Shown: positions 8,886 through 17,763, counted from the stretch's first letter. The stretch: DNA of 64,000 nucleotides from Massilia phosphatilytica (GCF_002968015.1 NZ_PUIP01000009.1:186001-250000); one strand, 5' to 3'. The notes: a model not told the origin generated them from the sequence alone. Made by a program: numbers and translations.

Positions 8886-9461
8886 TCAGCCGCCAAGATT
8901 GATCGACGCGCCGCCGGGGCCGCCCATGCCGCCGCCCATGCCGCCGCGTCCATGGCCACCCATGCCGCCCGGGCGACCGCCGCCGCGGCTGCGCTCCCCA
9001 CCGCCTTCGCCGGCCGGACGCCCTTCCGGCACCACGCGCATCAACTGCTCGCCGATGAACGTCGCCACCTGGGCGCGCTGCTTGTCGTCGAGCGCATCGT
9101 TCACTTCCAGCCACGCTTCGCGAAGCTGCTTGTCCTCGGTGTTGGTCGCCGTGGCCTCCGCCTCGACGGCCCGGTTCAGGTCGCGCAATTCCATTTGCGG
9201 CTTCGACAGCAGCGTCTTCGCCTGTTCCTGCAGCGCCTCGCGGCGGCGCTGGCGCTCGCGCAGGATGGAGCGCGAACGGCCTTCGATCTGGTTCCACAAC
9301 GTCTGCTGGTTCGGGGTCAGGTTCAGGGATTTTTTCACGTCGGCGGACATGAACAGCAGGTCTTCCACGCGCATGTCCATCAGCGGGACGGCGAACGAGG
9401 GGGCGGCGCTGCCGATGGCGAGGGCACACAGGAAGGCGCGGGCGAACCGGGTCGTAATCAT
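8886..9461 (-). CDS. Spy/CpxP-like periplasmic LTxxQ protein with glycine-rich tail
   Basis: I place the start at the ATG at 9461 (191 residues): GGAG lies 8 bp upstream and a signal peptide (MITTRFARAFLCALAIGSAAPSFA) follows at once. A longer in-frame start at 9515 would run through a terminator hairpin and is rejected. The mature protein is helical and charged, with the LTPNQ form of the LTxxQ motif found in Spy, CpxP and ZraP-like periplasmic chaperones and metal sensors. The last 40 residues are an unusual run rich in Gly, Arg and Met (GGMGGHGRGGMGGGMGG) ending in SINLGG. No transmembrane segment follows, so it should be soluble in the periplasm. It precedes the TonB receptor on the same strand. 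The exact role is unknown. Confidence 0.75.
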   Translation of the reverse strand: MITTRFARAFLCALAIGSAAPSFAVPLMDMRVEDLLFMSADVKKSLNLTPNQQTLWNQIEGRSRSILRERQRRREALQEQAKTLLSKPQMELRDLNRAVEAEATATNTEDKQLREAWLEVNDALDDKQRAQVATFIGEQLMRVVPEGRPAGEGGGERSRGGGRPGGMGGHGRGGMGGGMGGPGGASINLGG

Positions 9462-9475
9462 TCGGGCTCCAGGCA

Positions 9476-9506
9476 TAAAAAAGCCCACGGTGGGGGAACC
9501 GTGGGC
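9476..9506 (-). terminator. Rho-independent terminator upstream of the Spy-like gene
   Basis: On the minus strand GCCCACGGT (9506-9498) pairs with ACCGTGGGC (9491-9483) around a 6-nt loop and is followed by six T. It closes the acetyltransferase/monooxygenase transcript arriving from 9651. Confidence 0.85.
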
Positions 9507-9650
9507 AAAGACCACTTCAAGAGTGGAGAGAGAGAGAAAAACTGATGAGAACTATATGCCCCCTCCCCCCACCCTGTCCGGGCACTTTACAAATACTTAC
9601 GCCGTGTTCGCGGCGGGATACAAGGATTTACAGGAACCACGAAGTTGTCA

Positions 9651-10124
9651 TTACACGCTGGTCGATCGCGCCATAATGGTGATCGGCGCGCCATTGAGTT
9701 CCGCCATCTCGATGGTCGCCCAGCCTGCCCGCCGGTACAGCGATGCGTTGTGCGGCGTGAACAGGTAAATCGTCGGGAACCCGAGGCGGGCCGCCTCGGA
9801 CGCGATGCGCAGCGAGAGTGCGGACGCGATGCCCCGTCCCCGGCATGCGCGCGGGACGACGACGGTCGACAACCACGGCGTCAGGTGCGGATGCGTGATC
9901 GTCCGGGGCAGCAGCGTCGCGGCGCCGCACGGCACGCCATCGTCGGACACGGCGACCAGCGTCAGCGGCAGGCCGCCGCCCTGCAGCGACTCGCGCAGCC
10001 GCGCTTCCCGCTGTTCGAGGGTGATGGCGGGGTTGAGGTAGCCGAATTCGGCCTGCTGCCATGCGGCGACGAGCGCGAGATGCTGCGGGCAATCCGCCAG
10101 GTAGTCGATCCGGAATGCCGTCAT
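9651..10124 (-). CDS. GNAT family N-acetyltransferase
   Basis: A 157-residue protein starting at the ATG at 10124 (MTAFRIDYLADCPQH). The acetyl-CoA loop is visible as VVVPRACRGRGIASALSLRIASEAARLG (R/Q-x-x-G-x-G/A pattern), followed by the beta-strand FPTIYLFTP and NASLYRRAGW, the conserved region near the GNAT C-terminus. It overlaps the stop of the upstream monooxygenase by 4 nt (ATGA), so translation is probably coupled. The acceptor is not predictable; family members acetylate amino groups on small molecules or proteins. A longer in-frame reading that extends into the monooxygenase gene is only an artefact of GC-rich DNA. Confidence 0.88.
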   Translation of the reverse strand: MTAFRIDYLADCPQHLALVAAWQQAEFGYLNPAITLEQREARLRESLQGGGLPLTLVAVSDDGVPCGAATLLPRTITHPHLTPWLSTVVVPRACRGRGIASALSLRIASEAARLGFPTIYLFTPHNASLYRRAGWATIEMAELNGAPITIMARSTSV

Positions 10125-11278
10125 GCCGCCTGCGCCCCCAGCGGCAGATGCCGGCTCCAGCCATCCGCCATCGCCGCCGCCAGACCGGCGAAGTCCGCGT
10201 GTTTGCTGGCGCGGTCGCGCTCCCGGCAAAACGCCTCGTCGCGGTTGAACAGCGATGCGGCCAGGCCGCGGCCGGCCATCGTGATACCTGCCGTCTTCTG
10301 GAAGCGCAGCGCGGTGAATGCTTCGAGAGCCCGGTCCAGGTTGCCAGCGTGCGCCGCGACGCAGTTCGCCAGGTGCCAGGCATCTTCGAGCGCCTGGCAG
10401 GCGCCCTGGCCGGACGTGGGCAAGGCGGCGTGGGCCGCGTCGCCGATCAGGACCAGCCTGTCCCTGTGCCAGGTCGGCACGGGATCGTGGTCGTGCACGT
10501 AGATCTTGTTGATGCGCGCGGCGGGCGCGCCGGCGATGATGTGCCGTACCGGTGCCGGCCAGTCCGCAAACATACGGTGCAACTCGTCCCGGTACGCGTC
10601 CGGGTTGCGCGCACCGATCGTGGCCTGCGCGGCGCCGCCGGCCCAATACGCCTTGTTGCGTGTAACGGGAACGATGCCGAAGCGCGCACCGATCCCCCAG
10701 TAATCCTGGATCGCATCCACGTCGAAATCGCCTTCGCAGACGCCGATCCAGTTGATGAAGCCCTGGTAGACAGGCGTATCGTCACCCGTGACGTAACGGC
10801 GGGCACACGATGCCATGCGGCCGTCGGCGCCGACGACGAGGTCGGCCGTCAGCGTCGTCCCGTCGTCAAAATGGACGACCGTGCCCGCGTCGATGCGCAC
10901 GACCTTGTGGCCATACCGGACGTCGACACCCAGCGACTGCAACCGCGTCAGCAGGATGCGCTGGAAATCCGTTCGCAGGATGGACAGGCTGGGATACCCC
11001 ATCCGCTGGTCGATCAGGCCGATGTCCAGCGCGCCGAGGTCGTCGCCCGTGCGCGACAGGCGGCGCATCGTGCGCGGGCGGCCCGCGACGGCCGCGATGT
11101 CGTCCAGGATGCCGAATTGCGCCAGCACGAAGGCGGCATTCGGCCACACGACGATGCCCGCGCCGATGTTCGCATCCGCGTCGCGCCGTTCGTAAACGGT
11201 GACGTCGTGGCCTTGTAGCTTGAGAGCGATGGCGCTGGCGACACCCGCCACGCCGCCGCCGAGAATAGCGATCTTCAT
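10121..11278 (-). CDS. FAD-dependent aromatic-ring-type monooxygenase
   Basis: A 385-residue flavoprotein monooxygenase of the salicylate hydroxylase/UbiH superfamily. The start is the ATG at 11278, giving the Rossmann motif ILGGGVAGVAS (residues 5-15) right at the N-terminus. The second FAD motif is LIGDAAHAALPTSGQG around D280, followed by the QALEDAWHLA helix. These enzymes use NAD(P)H and oxygen to hydroxylate aromatic or polyketide-like substrates in the cytoplasm. There is no leader or membrane helix. It forms a two-gene unit with the overlapping acetyltransferase, suggesting modification of the same small molecule (inference). A terminator separates it from the sugar operon upstream. 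Confidence 0.87.
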   Translation of the reverse strand: MKIAILGGGVAGVASAIALKLQGHDVTVYERRDADANIGAGIVVWPNAAFVLAQFGILDDIAAVAGRPRTMRRLSRTGDDLGALDIGLIDQRMGYPSLSILRTDFQRILLTRLQSLGVDVRYGHKVVRIDAGTVVHFDDGTTLTADLVVGADGRMASCARRYVTGDDTPVYQGFINWIGVCEGDFDVDAIQDYWGIGARFGIVPVTRNKAYWAGGAAQATIGARNPDAYRDELHRMFADWPAPVRHIIAGAPAARINKIYVHDHDPVPTWHRDRLVLIGDAAHAALPTSGQGACQALEDAWHLANCVAAHAGNLDRALEAFTALRFQKTAGITMAGRGLAASLFNRDEAFCRERDRASKHADFAGLAAAMADGWSRHLPLGAQAA

Positions 11279-11303
11279 CCGAAGATTATTGCATGAATGC
11301 AAA

Positions 11304-11332
11304 TAAAAAAGGCTGCCGCGGCAGCCTTTTTC
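11304..11332. terminator. Bidirectional-type terminator after the UDP-sugar operon
   Basis: The perfect palindrome GGCTGCCGCGGCAGCC (11311-11326) has an A-run on its left and a T-run on its right, so it can end transcripts in either direction. Here it serves the minus-strand sugar operon that ends at 11352. Confidence 0.88.
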
Positions 11333-11351
11333 AACGAACGTCGAGGGCGGA

Positions 11352-12392
11352 TCAGGTATTGAGCTGTTCGGCGTCGCCCAGCTTGTCCTTGTACGAATCG
11401 AAGATCTTGACGAGCGCGTCGCGCATCGAGACCTGCGGCTTCCAGCCCAGTTCCGAGACCGTGTTCTCGATCTTCGGCACGCGGTTCTGCACGTCCTGGT
11501 AGCCGGTGCCATAGTAGGCGCCCGAGCTCGTTTCGACCAGTTTCACCCGCTTGGCGGTGTCGCGGTATTCCGGGTACTCGGCGGCCAGGTCCAGCATCAT
11601 GCCGGCCAGTTCGCGGATCGAGTAGTTGTTGACCGGGTTGCCCACGTTGAAGATCTTGCCGGTGGCCTTGCCGTCCTTGTTCTCGATGATGCGCATCAGT
11701 GCGTCGATGCCGTCGTCGACATAGGTGAACGAACGCTTCTGCTGGCCGCCGTCGACCAGCTGGATCGGTTCGCCGCGCACGATATGGCCCAGGAACTGGG
11801 TCAGCACGCGCGAGGAGCCCTCTTTCGGCGTGTGGATCGAATCCAGGCCGGCGCCGATCCAGTTGAACGGACGGAACAGCGTGAAGTTCAGGCCTTCCAT
11901 GCCGTAGCCCCAGATCACGCGGTCCATCAGCTGCTTGGCGCAGGCATAGATCCAGCGCGGCTTGTTGATCGGGCCGTAGACCAGTTCCGAGTTCTCCGGA
12001 TCGAATTCCGAGTCCGGGCTCATGCCATAGACTTCCGACGTCGACGGGAAGATCAGGTGTTTCTTGTACTTGGCGGCCGAGCGGACGATCGGCAGGTTCG
12101 CCTCGAAGTCCAGTTCGAAGACGCGCAGCGGCTCCTTCACGTACGTCGACGGCGTCGCGATCGCCACCAGCGGGAGGATCACGTCGCACTTCTTGACGTG
12201 GTACTCGACCCACTCCTTGTTGATGGTGATGTCGCCTTCAAAGAAGTGCATGCGCGGATTCGACAGCAGATCGGTGATCCGCTCCGAATTCATATCCATG
12301 CCATACACTTCCCAATCGGTCGTCTCCAGGATGCGCTTGGAGAGATGGTGGCCGATAAAACCGTTGACGCCGAGGATGAGGACTTTTTTCAT
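11352..12392 (-). CDS. UDP-glucuronate decarboxylase type SDR (UDP-4-keto-pentose/UDP-xylose synthase)
   Basis: A 346-residue short-chain dehydrogenase that resembles the C-terminal dehydrogenase half of ArnA, here without a formyltransferase half. It shows the NAD motif LILGVNGFIGHH (residues 5-16), STSEVYG (117-123) and the catalytic pair YACAK (Y149, K153), then RPFNWIGAGLDS. Stand-alone enzymes of this type in betaproteobacteria oxidatively decarboxylate UDP-glucuronate to UDP-4-keto-pentose and can release UDP-xylose. The substrate would come from the Ugd encoded at the head of this operon. Its start overlaps the preceding epimerase stop by 4 nt. Decarboxylase activity rests on family likeness; the final product (xylose or an aminoarabinose precursor) is open. 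Confidence 0.85.
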   Translation of the reverse strand: MKKVLILGVNGFIGHHLSKRILETTDWEVYGMDMNSERITDLLSNPRMHFFEGDITINKEWVEYHVKKCDVILPLVAIATPSTYVKEPLRVFELDFEANLPIVRSAAKYKKHLIFPSTSEVYGMSPDSEFDPENSELVYGPINKPRWIYACAKQLMDRVIWGYGMEGLNFTLFRPFNWIGAGLDSIHTPKEGSSRVLTQFLGHIVRGEPIQLVDGGQQKRSFTYVDDGIDALMRIIENKDGKATGKIFNVGNPVNNYSIRELAGMMLDLAAEYPEYRDTAKRVKLVETSSGAYYGTGYQDVQNRVPKIENTVSELGWKPQVSMRDALVKIFDSYKDKLGDAEQLNT

Positions 12393-13402
12393 TTCAGGTA
12401 GGAAACATTTTCACGTATCGCCCGATTATACCACTGCGCAAATTCACGCAAACCCGCCTCCAGTGACGTCGTCGGTTTGTAACCGACCCACGCCTGCAGC
12501 TTGCTCGTGTCGGCGTGCGTGGCCGGTACGTCGCCCGGCTGCATCGGCTGGAAATCCAGCTGCGCCTTGACGTCGAACGCGCCTTCCAGCGTACGGATGA
12601 AGTCCAGCACCTGCACCGGCGTCTGGTTGCCGATGTTGAAGATGGCGTGCGGCGGCTTGCCTTCCGGCCTGGTCGGCTTGAACAGCAACCGGACGACGCC
12701 TTCGACGATGTCGTCGATATACGTGAAATCGCGGTACAGCTTGCCTTCGGCGAACACGGGGATCGCCTCGTTCGCCAGCATCTTGCGCGCGAAGCTGAAA
12801 TAGGCCATGTCCGGGCGGCCCCAGGGACCGTACACCGTGAAGAAGCGCAGGCCCGTCGTCGGGATGCCGTACAGATGGCTGTACGAATGGGCCATCAGCT
12901 CGTTCGACTTCTTCGTCGCGGCATACAGCGACACTGGTGCGTCGGTGACGTCGTCTTCGCTGAACGGCGTCTTGGCGTTGGCGCCGTAGACGCTGCTGCT
13001 GCTCGCATACAGCAGGTGTTCCACCTTGTGGTTGCGGCACGCTTCCAGCATATGGCCGAACGCGACGAGGTTCGCCTGTACGTACGCGGCCGGATTCTTC
13101 AGCGAATAGCGCACGCCGGCCTGGGCGGCCAGGTGCACGACGAGCGCCGGTTTGACGCGCTCGAACAGCGCGGCCACCTGCGCGCCGTCGCTCAGTTCGA
13201 CAGTCTCGCACGGCACGCCGGCCGGTTTCAATAACGCCTCGACGCGGTGATGCTTCAGCGCCGGGTCATAGTAATCGTTGAAATTGTCGCAGCCGACCAC
13301 CGTGTGGCCCATGGCGGTCAGACGCACCGCCACCGCGCTGCCGATGAAGCCGGCGGCGCCGGTGACGAGGATCGTTCCCTTGTTGCTCACTGCTTCCGTC
13401 AT
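12389..13402 (-). CDS. UDP-glucuronate 4-epimerase type NAD-dependent epimerase
   Basis: A 337-residue extended SDR. GAAGFIG at residues 15-21 binds NAD, HLAAQAGVRYS at 90-100 and SSSSVYGAN at 134-142 are typical of glucuronate/galacturonate epimerases, and YAATK supplies the catalytic Y160 and K164. RFFTVYGPWGRPDMA is also characteristic of this subgroup. The reaction would be UDP-glucuronate to UDP-galacturonate in the cytoplasm, feeding acidic exopolysaccharide or O-antigen. It overlaps both neighbours by 4 nt (ATGA junctions), placing it between Ugd, which makes its substrate, and the decarboxylase, which competes for it. Confidence 0.88.
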   Translation of the reverse strand: MTEAVSNKGTILVTGAAGFIGSAVAVRLTAMGHTVVGCDNFNDYYDPALKHHRVEALLKPAGVPCETVELSDGAQVAALFERVKPALVVHLAAQAGVRYSLKNPAAYVQANLVAFGHMLEACRNHKVEHLLYASSSSVYGANAKTPFSEDDVTDAPVSLYAATKKSNELMAHSYSHLYGIPTTGLRFFTVYGPWGRPDMAYFSFARKMLANEAIPVFAEGKLYRDFTYIDDIVEGVVRLLFKPTRPEGKPPHAIFNIGNQTPVQVLDFIRTLEGAFDVKAQLDFQPMQPGDVPATHADTSKLQAWVGYKPTTSLEAGLREFAQWYNRAIRENVSYLK

Positions 13403-14766
13403 TGCTCGACTTTCCCCGAACGGCGGCCAATGCCTTCGTAGACGAGGCCGGCGGCGCCGAAGGCGTCGGGATCGTAGATGTTACGACCGTCGAACACGGC
13501 CTTCAGTTTCAGGTTCTCGGCCAGGAACGGCAGGTCCGGTGCGCGGAATTCCTTCCATTCCGTGACCAGCACGAGCACGTCCGCGCCTTCGGCGGCCTGT
13601 TTCGCCGACTCGACGATGCGCAGGCGGGCATTGCACAGGTCTTTGCCATGCTCGGCCACCAGGACACGCTTCGCTTCCGCGCTGGCGACAGGGTCGTAGG
13701 CGACCACGTTGGCGCCGGCGTCGAACAGCGACTTGATCAGGATGCGGCTCGGCGCTTCGCGCATGTCGTCCGTATTCGGCTTGAACGACAGGCCCCACAG
13801 GGCGATCGTCTTACCGCTCAGGTTGCTCTCACCGCCGAAGAAGCGCACCAGCTTGTTGAACAGCACGTTCTTCTGTTCCTCGTTGACCTTCTCGGTCGCG
13901 GTCAGCAGGTGCAGTTCTTTCTTGTGATCGGACGCCGTCTTGATCAGCGCCTTGACGTCTTTCGGGAAGCAGGAACCGCCGTAACCCATGCCGGCGTACA
14001 GGAAGTCCGGACCGATGCGCGGGTCCATGCCGATGCCGAGGCGCACGGCCTCGATGTCGGCGCCCAGCAGTTCGGACAGGTTCGCCAGCTCGTTCATGAA
14101 GCTGATGCGGGTGGCCAGCATCGCGTTCGCCGCGTACTTCGTCAGCTCGGCGCTGCGGATGTCCATCTCGACGAATTTTTCATGATTACGGCTGAAGGGC
14201 GCGTACAGCTGGCGCATCTGCTTGCCCGCGTCGGCGTTGTCGAAGCCGACCACGATGCGGTCCGGCTTCATGAAGTCGTCGATGGCGGCGCCTTCTTTCA
14301 GGAATTCGGGGTTGCTGACGACGTGGAACGCGACGTTGACGCCGCGTTTCTCCAGTTCGCCCGCGATGGCGCGCTTGACCTTTTCCGCGGTACCGACGGG
14401 CACGGTCGACTTGTCGACGATCACGGCCGGCTTCGTCAGGCGTTCGCCGATGCTGCGCGCGGCCGACAGGATGTGGGTCAGGTCGGCGCTGCCGTCTTCG
14501 TCCGGCGGCGTACCGACGGCCAGGAAGATGATGTCGGCGTGGCTGACGGCGTCGTCGTAGTTCGACGAGAACAGCAGGCGCCCGGCAGCGGCGTTGCGCT
14601 GGACGAGGCTGTCCAGGCCGGGTTCGTGGATCGGGATGATCCCGTCCTTCAACATCGTGATCTTGCGCGTATCGACGTCCAGGCACAGCACGGTATTGCC
14701 GACGTCGGCGAAGCAAGCGCCAGACACCAGTCCGACGTAACCAGTCCCGATAACTGAAATTTTCAT
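13399..14766 (-). CDS. ugd: UDP-glucose 6-dehydrogenase
   Basis: A 455-residue enzyme that oxidises UDP-glucose twice with NAD to UDP-glucuronate. The N-terminal Rossmann motif is VIGTGYVGLVSG (residues 5-16), the NPEFLKEG element begins near 152, and the catalytic cysteine is C266 in GYGGSCFPKD. SFKPNTDDMREAPS marks the C-terminal UDP-binding domain. It is the first gene of a three-gene operon in which each junction is a 4-nt overlap, and both downstream enzymes use UDP-glucuronate. It is transcribed away from a GT4 glycosyltransferase, and the 246-bp gap between them should hold both promoters. Confidence 0.96.
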   Translation of the reverse strand: MKISVIGTGYVGLVSGACFADVGNTVLCLDVDTRKITMLKDGIIPIHEPGLDSLVQRNAAAGRLLFSSNYDDAVSHADIIFLAVGTPPDEDGSADLTHILSAARSIGERLTKPAVIVDKSTVPVGTAEKVKRAIAGELEKRGVNVAFHVVSNPEFLKEGAAIDDFMKPDRIVVGFDNADAGKQMRQLYAPFSRNHEKFVEMDIRSAELTKYAANAMLATRISFMNELANLSELLGADIEAVRLGIGMDPRIGPDFLYAGMGYGGSCFPKDVKALIKTASDHKKELHLLTATEKVNEEQKNVLFNKLVRFFGGESNLSGKTIALWGLSFKPNTDDMREAPSRILIKSLFDAGANVVAYDPVASAEAKRVLVAEHGKDLCNARLRIVESAKQAAEGADVLVLVTEWKEFRAPDLPFLAENLKLKAVFDGRNIYDPDAFGAAGLVYEGIGRRSGKVEQ

Positions 14767-15012
14767 AATCTTCTACAGATTGAGGTATTGGACCATGGGA
14801 CGCCCGCGCTGCATGCCGGTTCGCCTCATGAGGGAGTGGGCCGGAGGACTTGCCGCCGGGTTAAGAACTAGACGAATTTATCACAAATTTCTGACGAGCA
14901 CGCTACACGTTTGCTTTTTTGCTATTAAACTGGCGCACGAAAAGACAAGTAATTGCAATCTATTACATAATAGATGCTACGCTCTGCACCACTCCGCCCC
15001 GCGCACATCTCG
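14767..15012. promoter_or_regulatory. AT-rich divergent promoter region between ugd and a GT4 gene
   Basis: This 246-bp gap is clearly richer in A and T than its surroundings. It holds the inverted repeat TCTATTACATAATAGA (14959-14974), with 7-bp arms, about 38 bp before the GT4 start, which could be an operator. I see no open frame with coding character and no confident -35/-10 pair. Confidence 0.4.
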
Positions 15013-16218
15013 ATGAAGCTCCTTACATTCAGTTCCCTCTTCCCGAACACGGTCAAACCCAGCCACGGCATCTTCGTCGAGACCCGCCTGCGCTACCTGC
15101 TCGCCAGCGGCCAGGTCGAATCGAAGGTCGTCGCGCCGGTGCCCTGGTTCCCTTCGCAGAACCCGCGTTTCGGCGACTACGCGGCCTTTTCCAAAGTGCC
15201 CGCGGCCGAGACGCGCTACGACATCGAGGTCACGCACCCCCGCTATCTCGTCATTCCGAAGGTCGGGATGACGGCGGCGCCGTGGCTGATGGCCCAGGCC
15301 TGCAAGAAAGAGATCGGACGCATCATCGACGAGGGCTACGACTTCGACGTCATCGACGCGCATTACTTTTATCCGGATGGCGTCGCCGCGGTGATGCTGG
15401 GCAAGTATTTCAACAAGCCCGTCGTGATCACGGCCCGCGGTACCGACATTAACCTGATTCCGCAGTTCGCGCTGCCGAGAAAGCAACTCATGTGGGCGGC
15501 AAACAACGCCGCCGGCATGATCACGGTTTGCCAGGCGCTGCGCGAAGAGATGATCGGCCTCGGCATTCCGGGCGACCGTATCGTGTCCCTGCGCAACGGC
15601 GTCGACCTGCAGCGCTTCGTCCCGATGGACCGCGCGGCCGCGCGCACCCAGCTGGGGATCGACGGCTTCACCGTCATTTCCGTCGGCGTGCTCGACCCGC
15701 GCAAGGCGCACGACCTCACGATCGGCGCGCTGCCGATGCTGCCTGACGTGAAACTGCTGATCGCCGGCATCGGGCCGGAGCGCAAGAAGCTGGAAGCGCT
15801 GGCCGCCAGCCTCGGCGTGACCGATCGCGTCAAATTCCTCGGCGCCGTGCCCCAAACCGAGCTCAAGCATTACTACAACGCGGCCGATGCGATGATCCTC
15901 GCGTCCAGCCGTGAAGGCTGGGCCAACGTGCTGCTCGAATCGATGGCCTGCGGCACGCCGGTCGTCGCTTCGAACGTGTGGGGCACGCCGGAAGTCGTGG
16001 CCAGGCCGGAGGCGGGCGTGCTGATGAAGGAGCGCACGGCGAAAGGCATCGCCGAGGCCGTCACGGAACTGCGCCGCAACTACCCGGACCACGCCGCCAC
16101 CCGCCGCTATGCCGAAGGTTTCAGCTGGGATGACACGACCAACGGCCAGTTGACGTTGTTTTCGCGCATCATCAACAGCCGCGGCACCTTGCCCGCCGGC
16201 AAACGCGTCGTCGCCTGA
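15013..16218 (+). CDS. GT4 family glycosyltransferase
   Basis: I take the ATG at 15013 (401 residues), because MKLLTFSSLFPN is the normal GT-B start; an upstream in-frame start adds a non-conserved 13-residue lead. The N-terminal domain contains GIFVETRLRYL for the acceptor. The C-terminal donor domain contains VISVGVLDPRKAHD, then LIAGIGPERKKLE, and the retaining-enzyme E-x7-E element in SREGWANVLLESMACGTPVVAS. Members move hexoses from nucleotide sugars onto lipid-linked or polysaccharide acceptors in the cytoplasm. Its position opposite the UDP-glucuronate operon suggests a role in the same surface polysaccharide, though donor and acceptor are not determined. No strong SD precedes the start. 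Confidence 0.87.
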   Translation: MKLLTFSSLFPNTVKPSHGIFVETRLRYLLASGQVESKVVAPVPWFPSQNPRFGDYAAFSKVPAAETRYDIEVTHPRYLVIPKVGMTAAPWLMAQACKKEIGRIIDEGYDFDVIDAHYFYPDGVAAVMLGKYFNKPVVITARGTDINLIPQFALPRKQLMWAANNAAGMITVCQALREEMIGLGIPGDRIVSLRNGVDLQRFVPMDRAAARTQLGIDGFTVISVGVLDPRKAHDLTIGALPMLPDVKLLIAGIGPERKKLEALAASLGVTDRVKFLGAVPQTELKHYYNAADAMILASSREGWANVLLESMACGTPVVASNVWGTPEVVARPEAGVLMKERTAKGIAEAVTELRRNYPDHAATRRYAEGFSWDDTTNGQLTLFSRIINSRGTLPAGKRVVA

Positions 16219-16299
16219 CCGCATTTCCCCCGCGTCCGGGCGTCGCACCGGGCCGCGGGACGGTTATACTGGACCGCAGTCCCCTTTCGCTCATCGCCC

Positions 16300-17727
16300 A
16301 TGCGCTCCAGCTTCAAGAACGTTGCCCTGGTCACTCTCGGTGTGATCCTCGGGGTCGGCGTCACGATGCAATACTCGGCCCTGGCCCACAAGCCGGTCGA
16401 CGGCATGCCCATCGAGGGCCTGCACCAGCTGGCCCATGCCTACAACACGATCAAGGCCGACTACGTCGAGCCCGTCGAAGACCGCAAGCTCGTCACGCAG
16501 GCCATTTCCGGCATGGTGGGCGCGCTCGACCCGCACTCGGCCTACCTGGACCGCAAGGCCTACCGCGAACTGCGCGAGGGGACGGAAGGCAAATTCGTCG
16601 GCCTCGGCATCGAGATCAACCAGAGCGATGAAGGCTATGTCCGCATCGTCACGCCCATCGAGGACGCGCCCGCCGCCCGTGCCGGCATCCGGGCGGGAGA
16701 CCTGATCACGCACGTCGACGGCGCGGCGGTGAAAGACATGGACCTCGACGAGGCCATCAAGCGCATGCGCGGCGAACCGCACACGAAGGTCGTGCTCACG
16801 GTGCTGCGCAAGGACGCCTCGGCGCCGCTGTCGTTCACCATCGTGCGCGACGAGATCGTCCAGAAGAGTGTGAAAGGCAAGATCGTCGCGCCCGGCTACG
16901 CGTGGGTGCGCGTGTCGCAGTTCCAGGAACCGACCGTCGAGGACCTCGCCAATAAACTAGCCGCGCTGGCGCGCGCAGAACCGAACCTGAAAGGCCTCGT
17001 GCTCGACCTGCGCAACGACCCGGGCGGCCTGCTGCAGGGCGCGATCGGCGTCGCCGCCGCGTTCCTGCCGAAGAATGCCGAGATCGTCTCGACGAACGGC
17101 CAGCTGGAGGATTCGAAGGCCCGGTTCTACGGCAGCCCCGAATACTACCTGCTCAGCCGCGGCAGCGATCCGCTCGACAAGGTGCCGGAGCTGTTCAAGA
17201 CGATTCCGATGGTCGTGCTCGTGAACACGGGGTCCGCGTCGGCGTCGGAAATCGTCGCGGGCGCCCTGCAGGACCATAAACGCGCCGCCATCGTCGGCAG
17301 CCAGACGTTCGGCAAGGGGTCCGTGCAGACGATCCGCCCGCTGGCCGGCGACACCGCGGTGAAACTGACGACGGCGCGCTACTACACGCCCAGCGGCCGC
17401 TCGATCCAGGCGCGCGGCATCGTGCCCGACATTCCCGTCGACGAGAACGCCGACGGCGACGGCCTGAACGCCCTGCGCATGCGCGAGGCCGACCTGCGGC
17501 ACCACCTCAAGAACGACACCAGCCGCGCGGCCGAGGATGCGACGAACCAGGACGACATCGAGGAGCAGATGCGCATCCTCGCCGCCGAGCGCCGCCGCAA
17601 GCCGCTGGAATTCGGCAGCGCCGACGATTTTCAATTGGCCCAGGCGCTGCACCATCTGCAGGGGTTGCCGGTGCAATTGTCCAAGCGCGCGGCTACGCCG
17701 CCGTCACTCGCGCAACAAGCCCACTGA
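16300..17727 (+). CDS. S41 C-terminal processing peptidase (CtpA/Prc type)
   Basis: A 475-residue periplasmic serine protease anchored by an N-terminal helix (VALVTLGVILGVGVTM). A PDZ domain spans about residues 95-190, with the GLGIEI and AGIRAGDLI elements. The catalytic dyad is S314 in GSASASEIVAG and K339 in SQTFGKGSVQ, 25 residues apart as in known Ctp proteases. YYTPSGRSIQARGIVPD ends the core. Such enzymes remove C-terminal tails from exported proteins and trim peptidoglycan hydrolases. The C-terminal 70 residues are charged and poorly conserved. It stands alone between a glycosyltransferase and a KAS III-like gene and is followed by a hairpin. Confidence 0.94.
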   Translation: MRSSFKNVALVTLGVILGVGVTMQYSALAHKPVDGMPIEGLHQLAHAYNTIKADYVEPVEDRKLVTQAISGMVGALDPHSAYLDRKAYRELREGTEGKFVGLGIEINQSDEGYVRIVTPIEDAPAARAGIRAGDLITHVDGAAVKDMDLDEAIKRMRGEPHTKVVLTVLRKDASAPLSFTIVRDEIVQKSVKGKIVAPGYAWVRVSQFQEPTVEDLANKLAALARAEPNLKGLVLDLRNDPGGLLQGAIGVAAAFLPKNAEIVSTNGQLEDSKARFYGSPEYYLLSRGSDPLDKVPELFKTIPMVVLVNTGSASASEIVAGALQDHKRAAIVGSQTFGKGSVQTIRPLAGDTAVKLTTARYYTPSGRSIQARGIVPDIPVDENADGDGLNALRMREADLRHHLKNDTSRAAEDATNQDDIEEQMRILAAERRRKPLEFGSADDFQLAQALHHLQGLPVQLSKRAATPPSLAQQAH

Positions 17728-17731
17728 TCTT

Positions 17732-17763
17732 CCACAACGCCCGTCATGACGGGCTTCTTGTGG
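17732..17763 (+). terminator. Terminator-like hairpin after the Ctp protease gene
   Basis: The palindrome GCCCGTCATGACGGGC (17739-17754) is flanked by CCACAA and TTGTGG, which extend the stem. A short T-rich stretch lies between. It is the only structure between the protease gene and the next gene. Confidence 0.6.

Noticed and set aside
9462..9515. N-terminal extension of the Spy-like protein
   Set aside because: It would translate through a Rho-independent terminator, while the ATG at 9461 has an SD and a signal peptide right after it.
14780..15016. Small open frame between ugd and the GT4 gene
   Set aside because: AT-rich promoter-like DNA, no coding character, and it overlaps the GT4 start.
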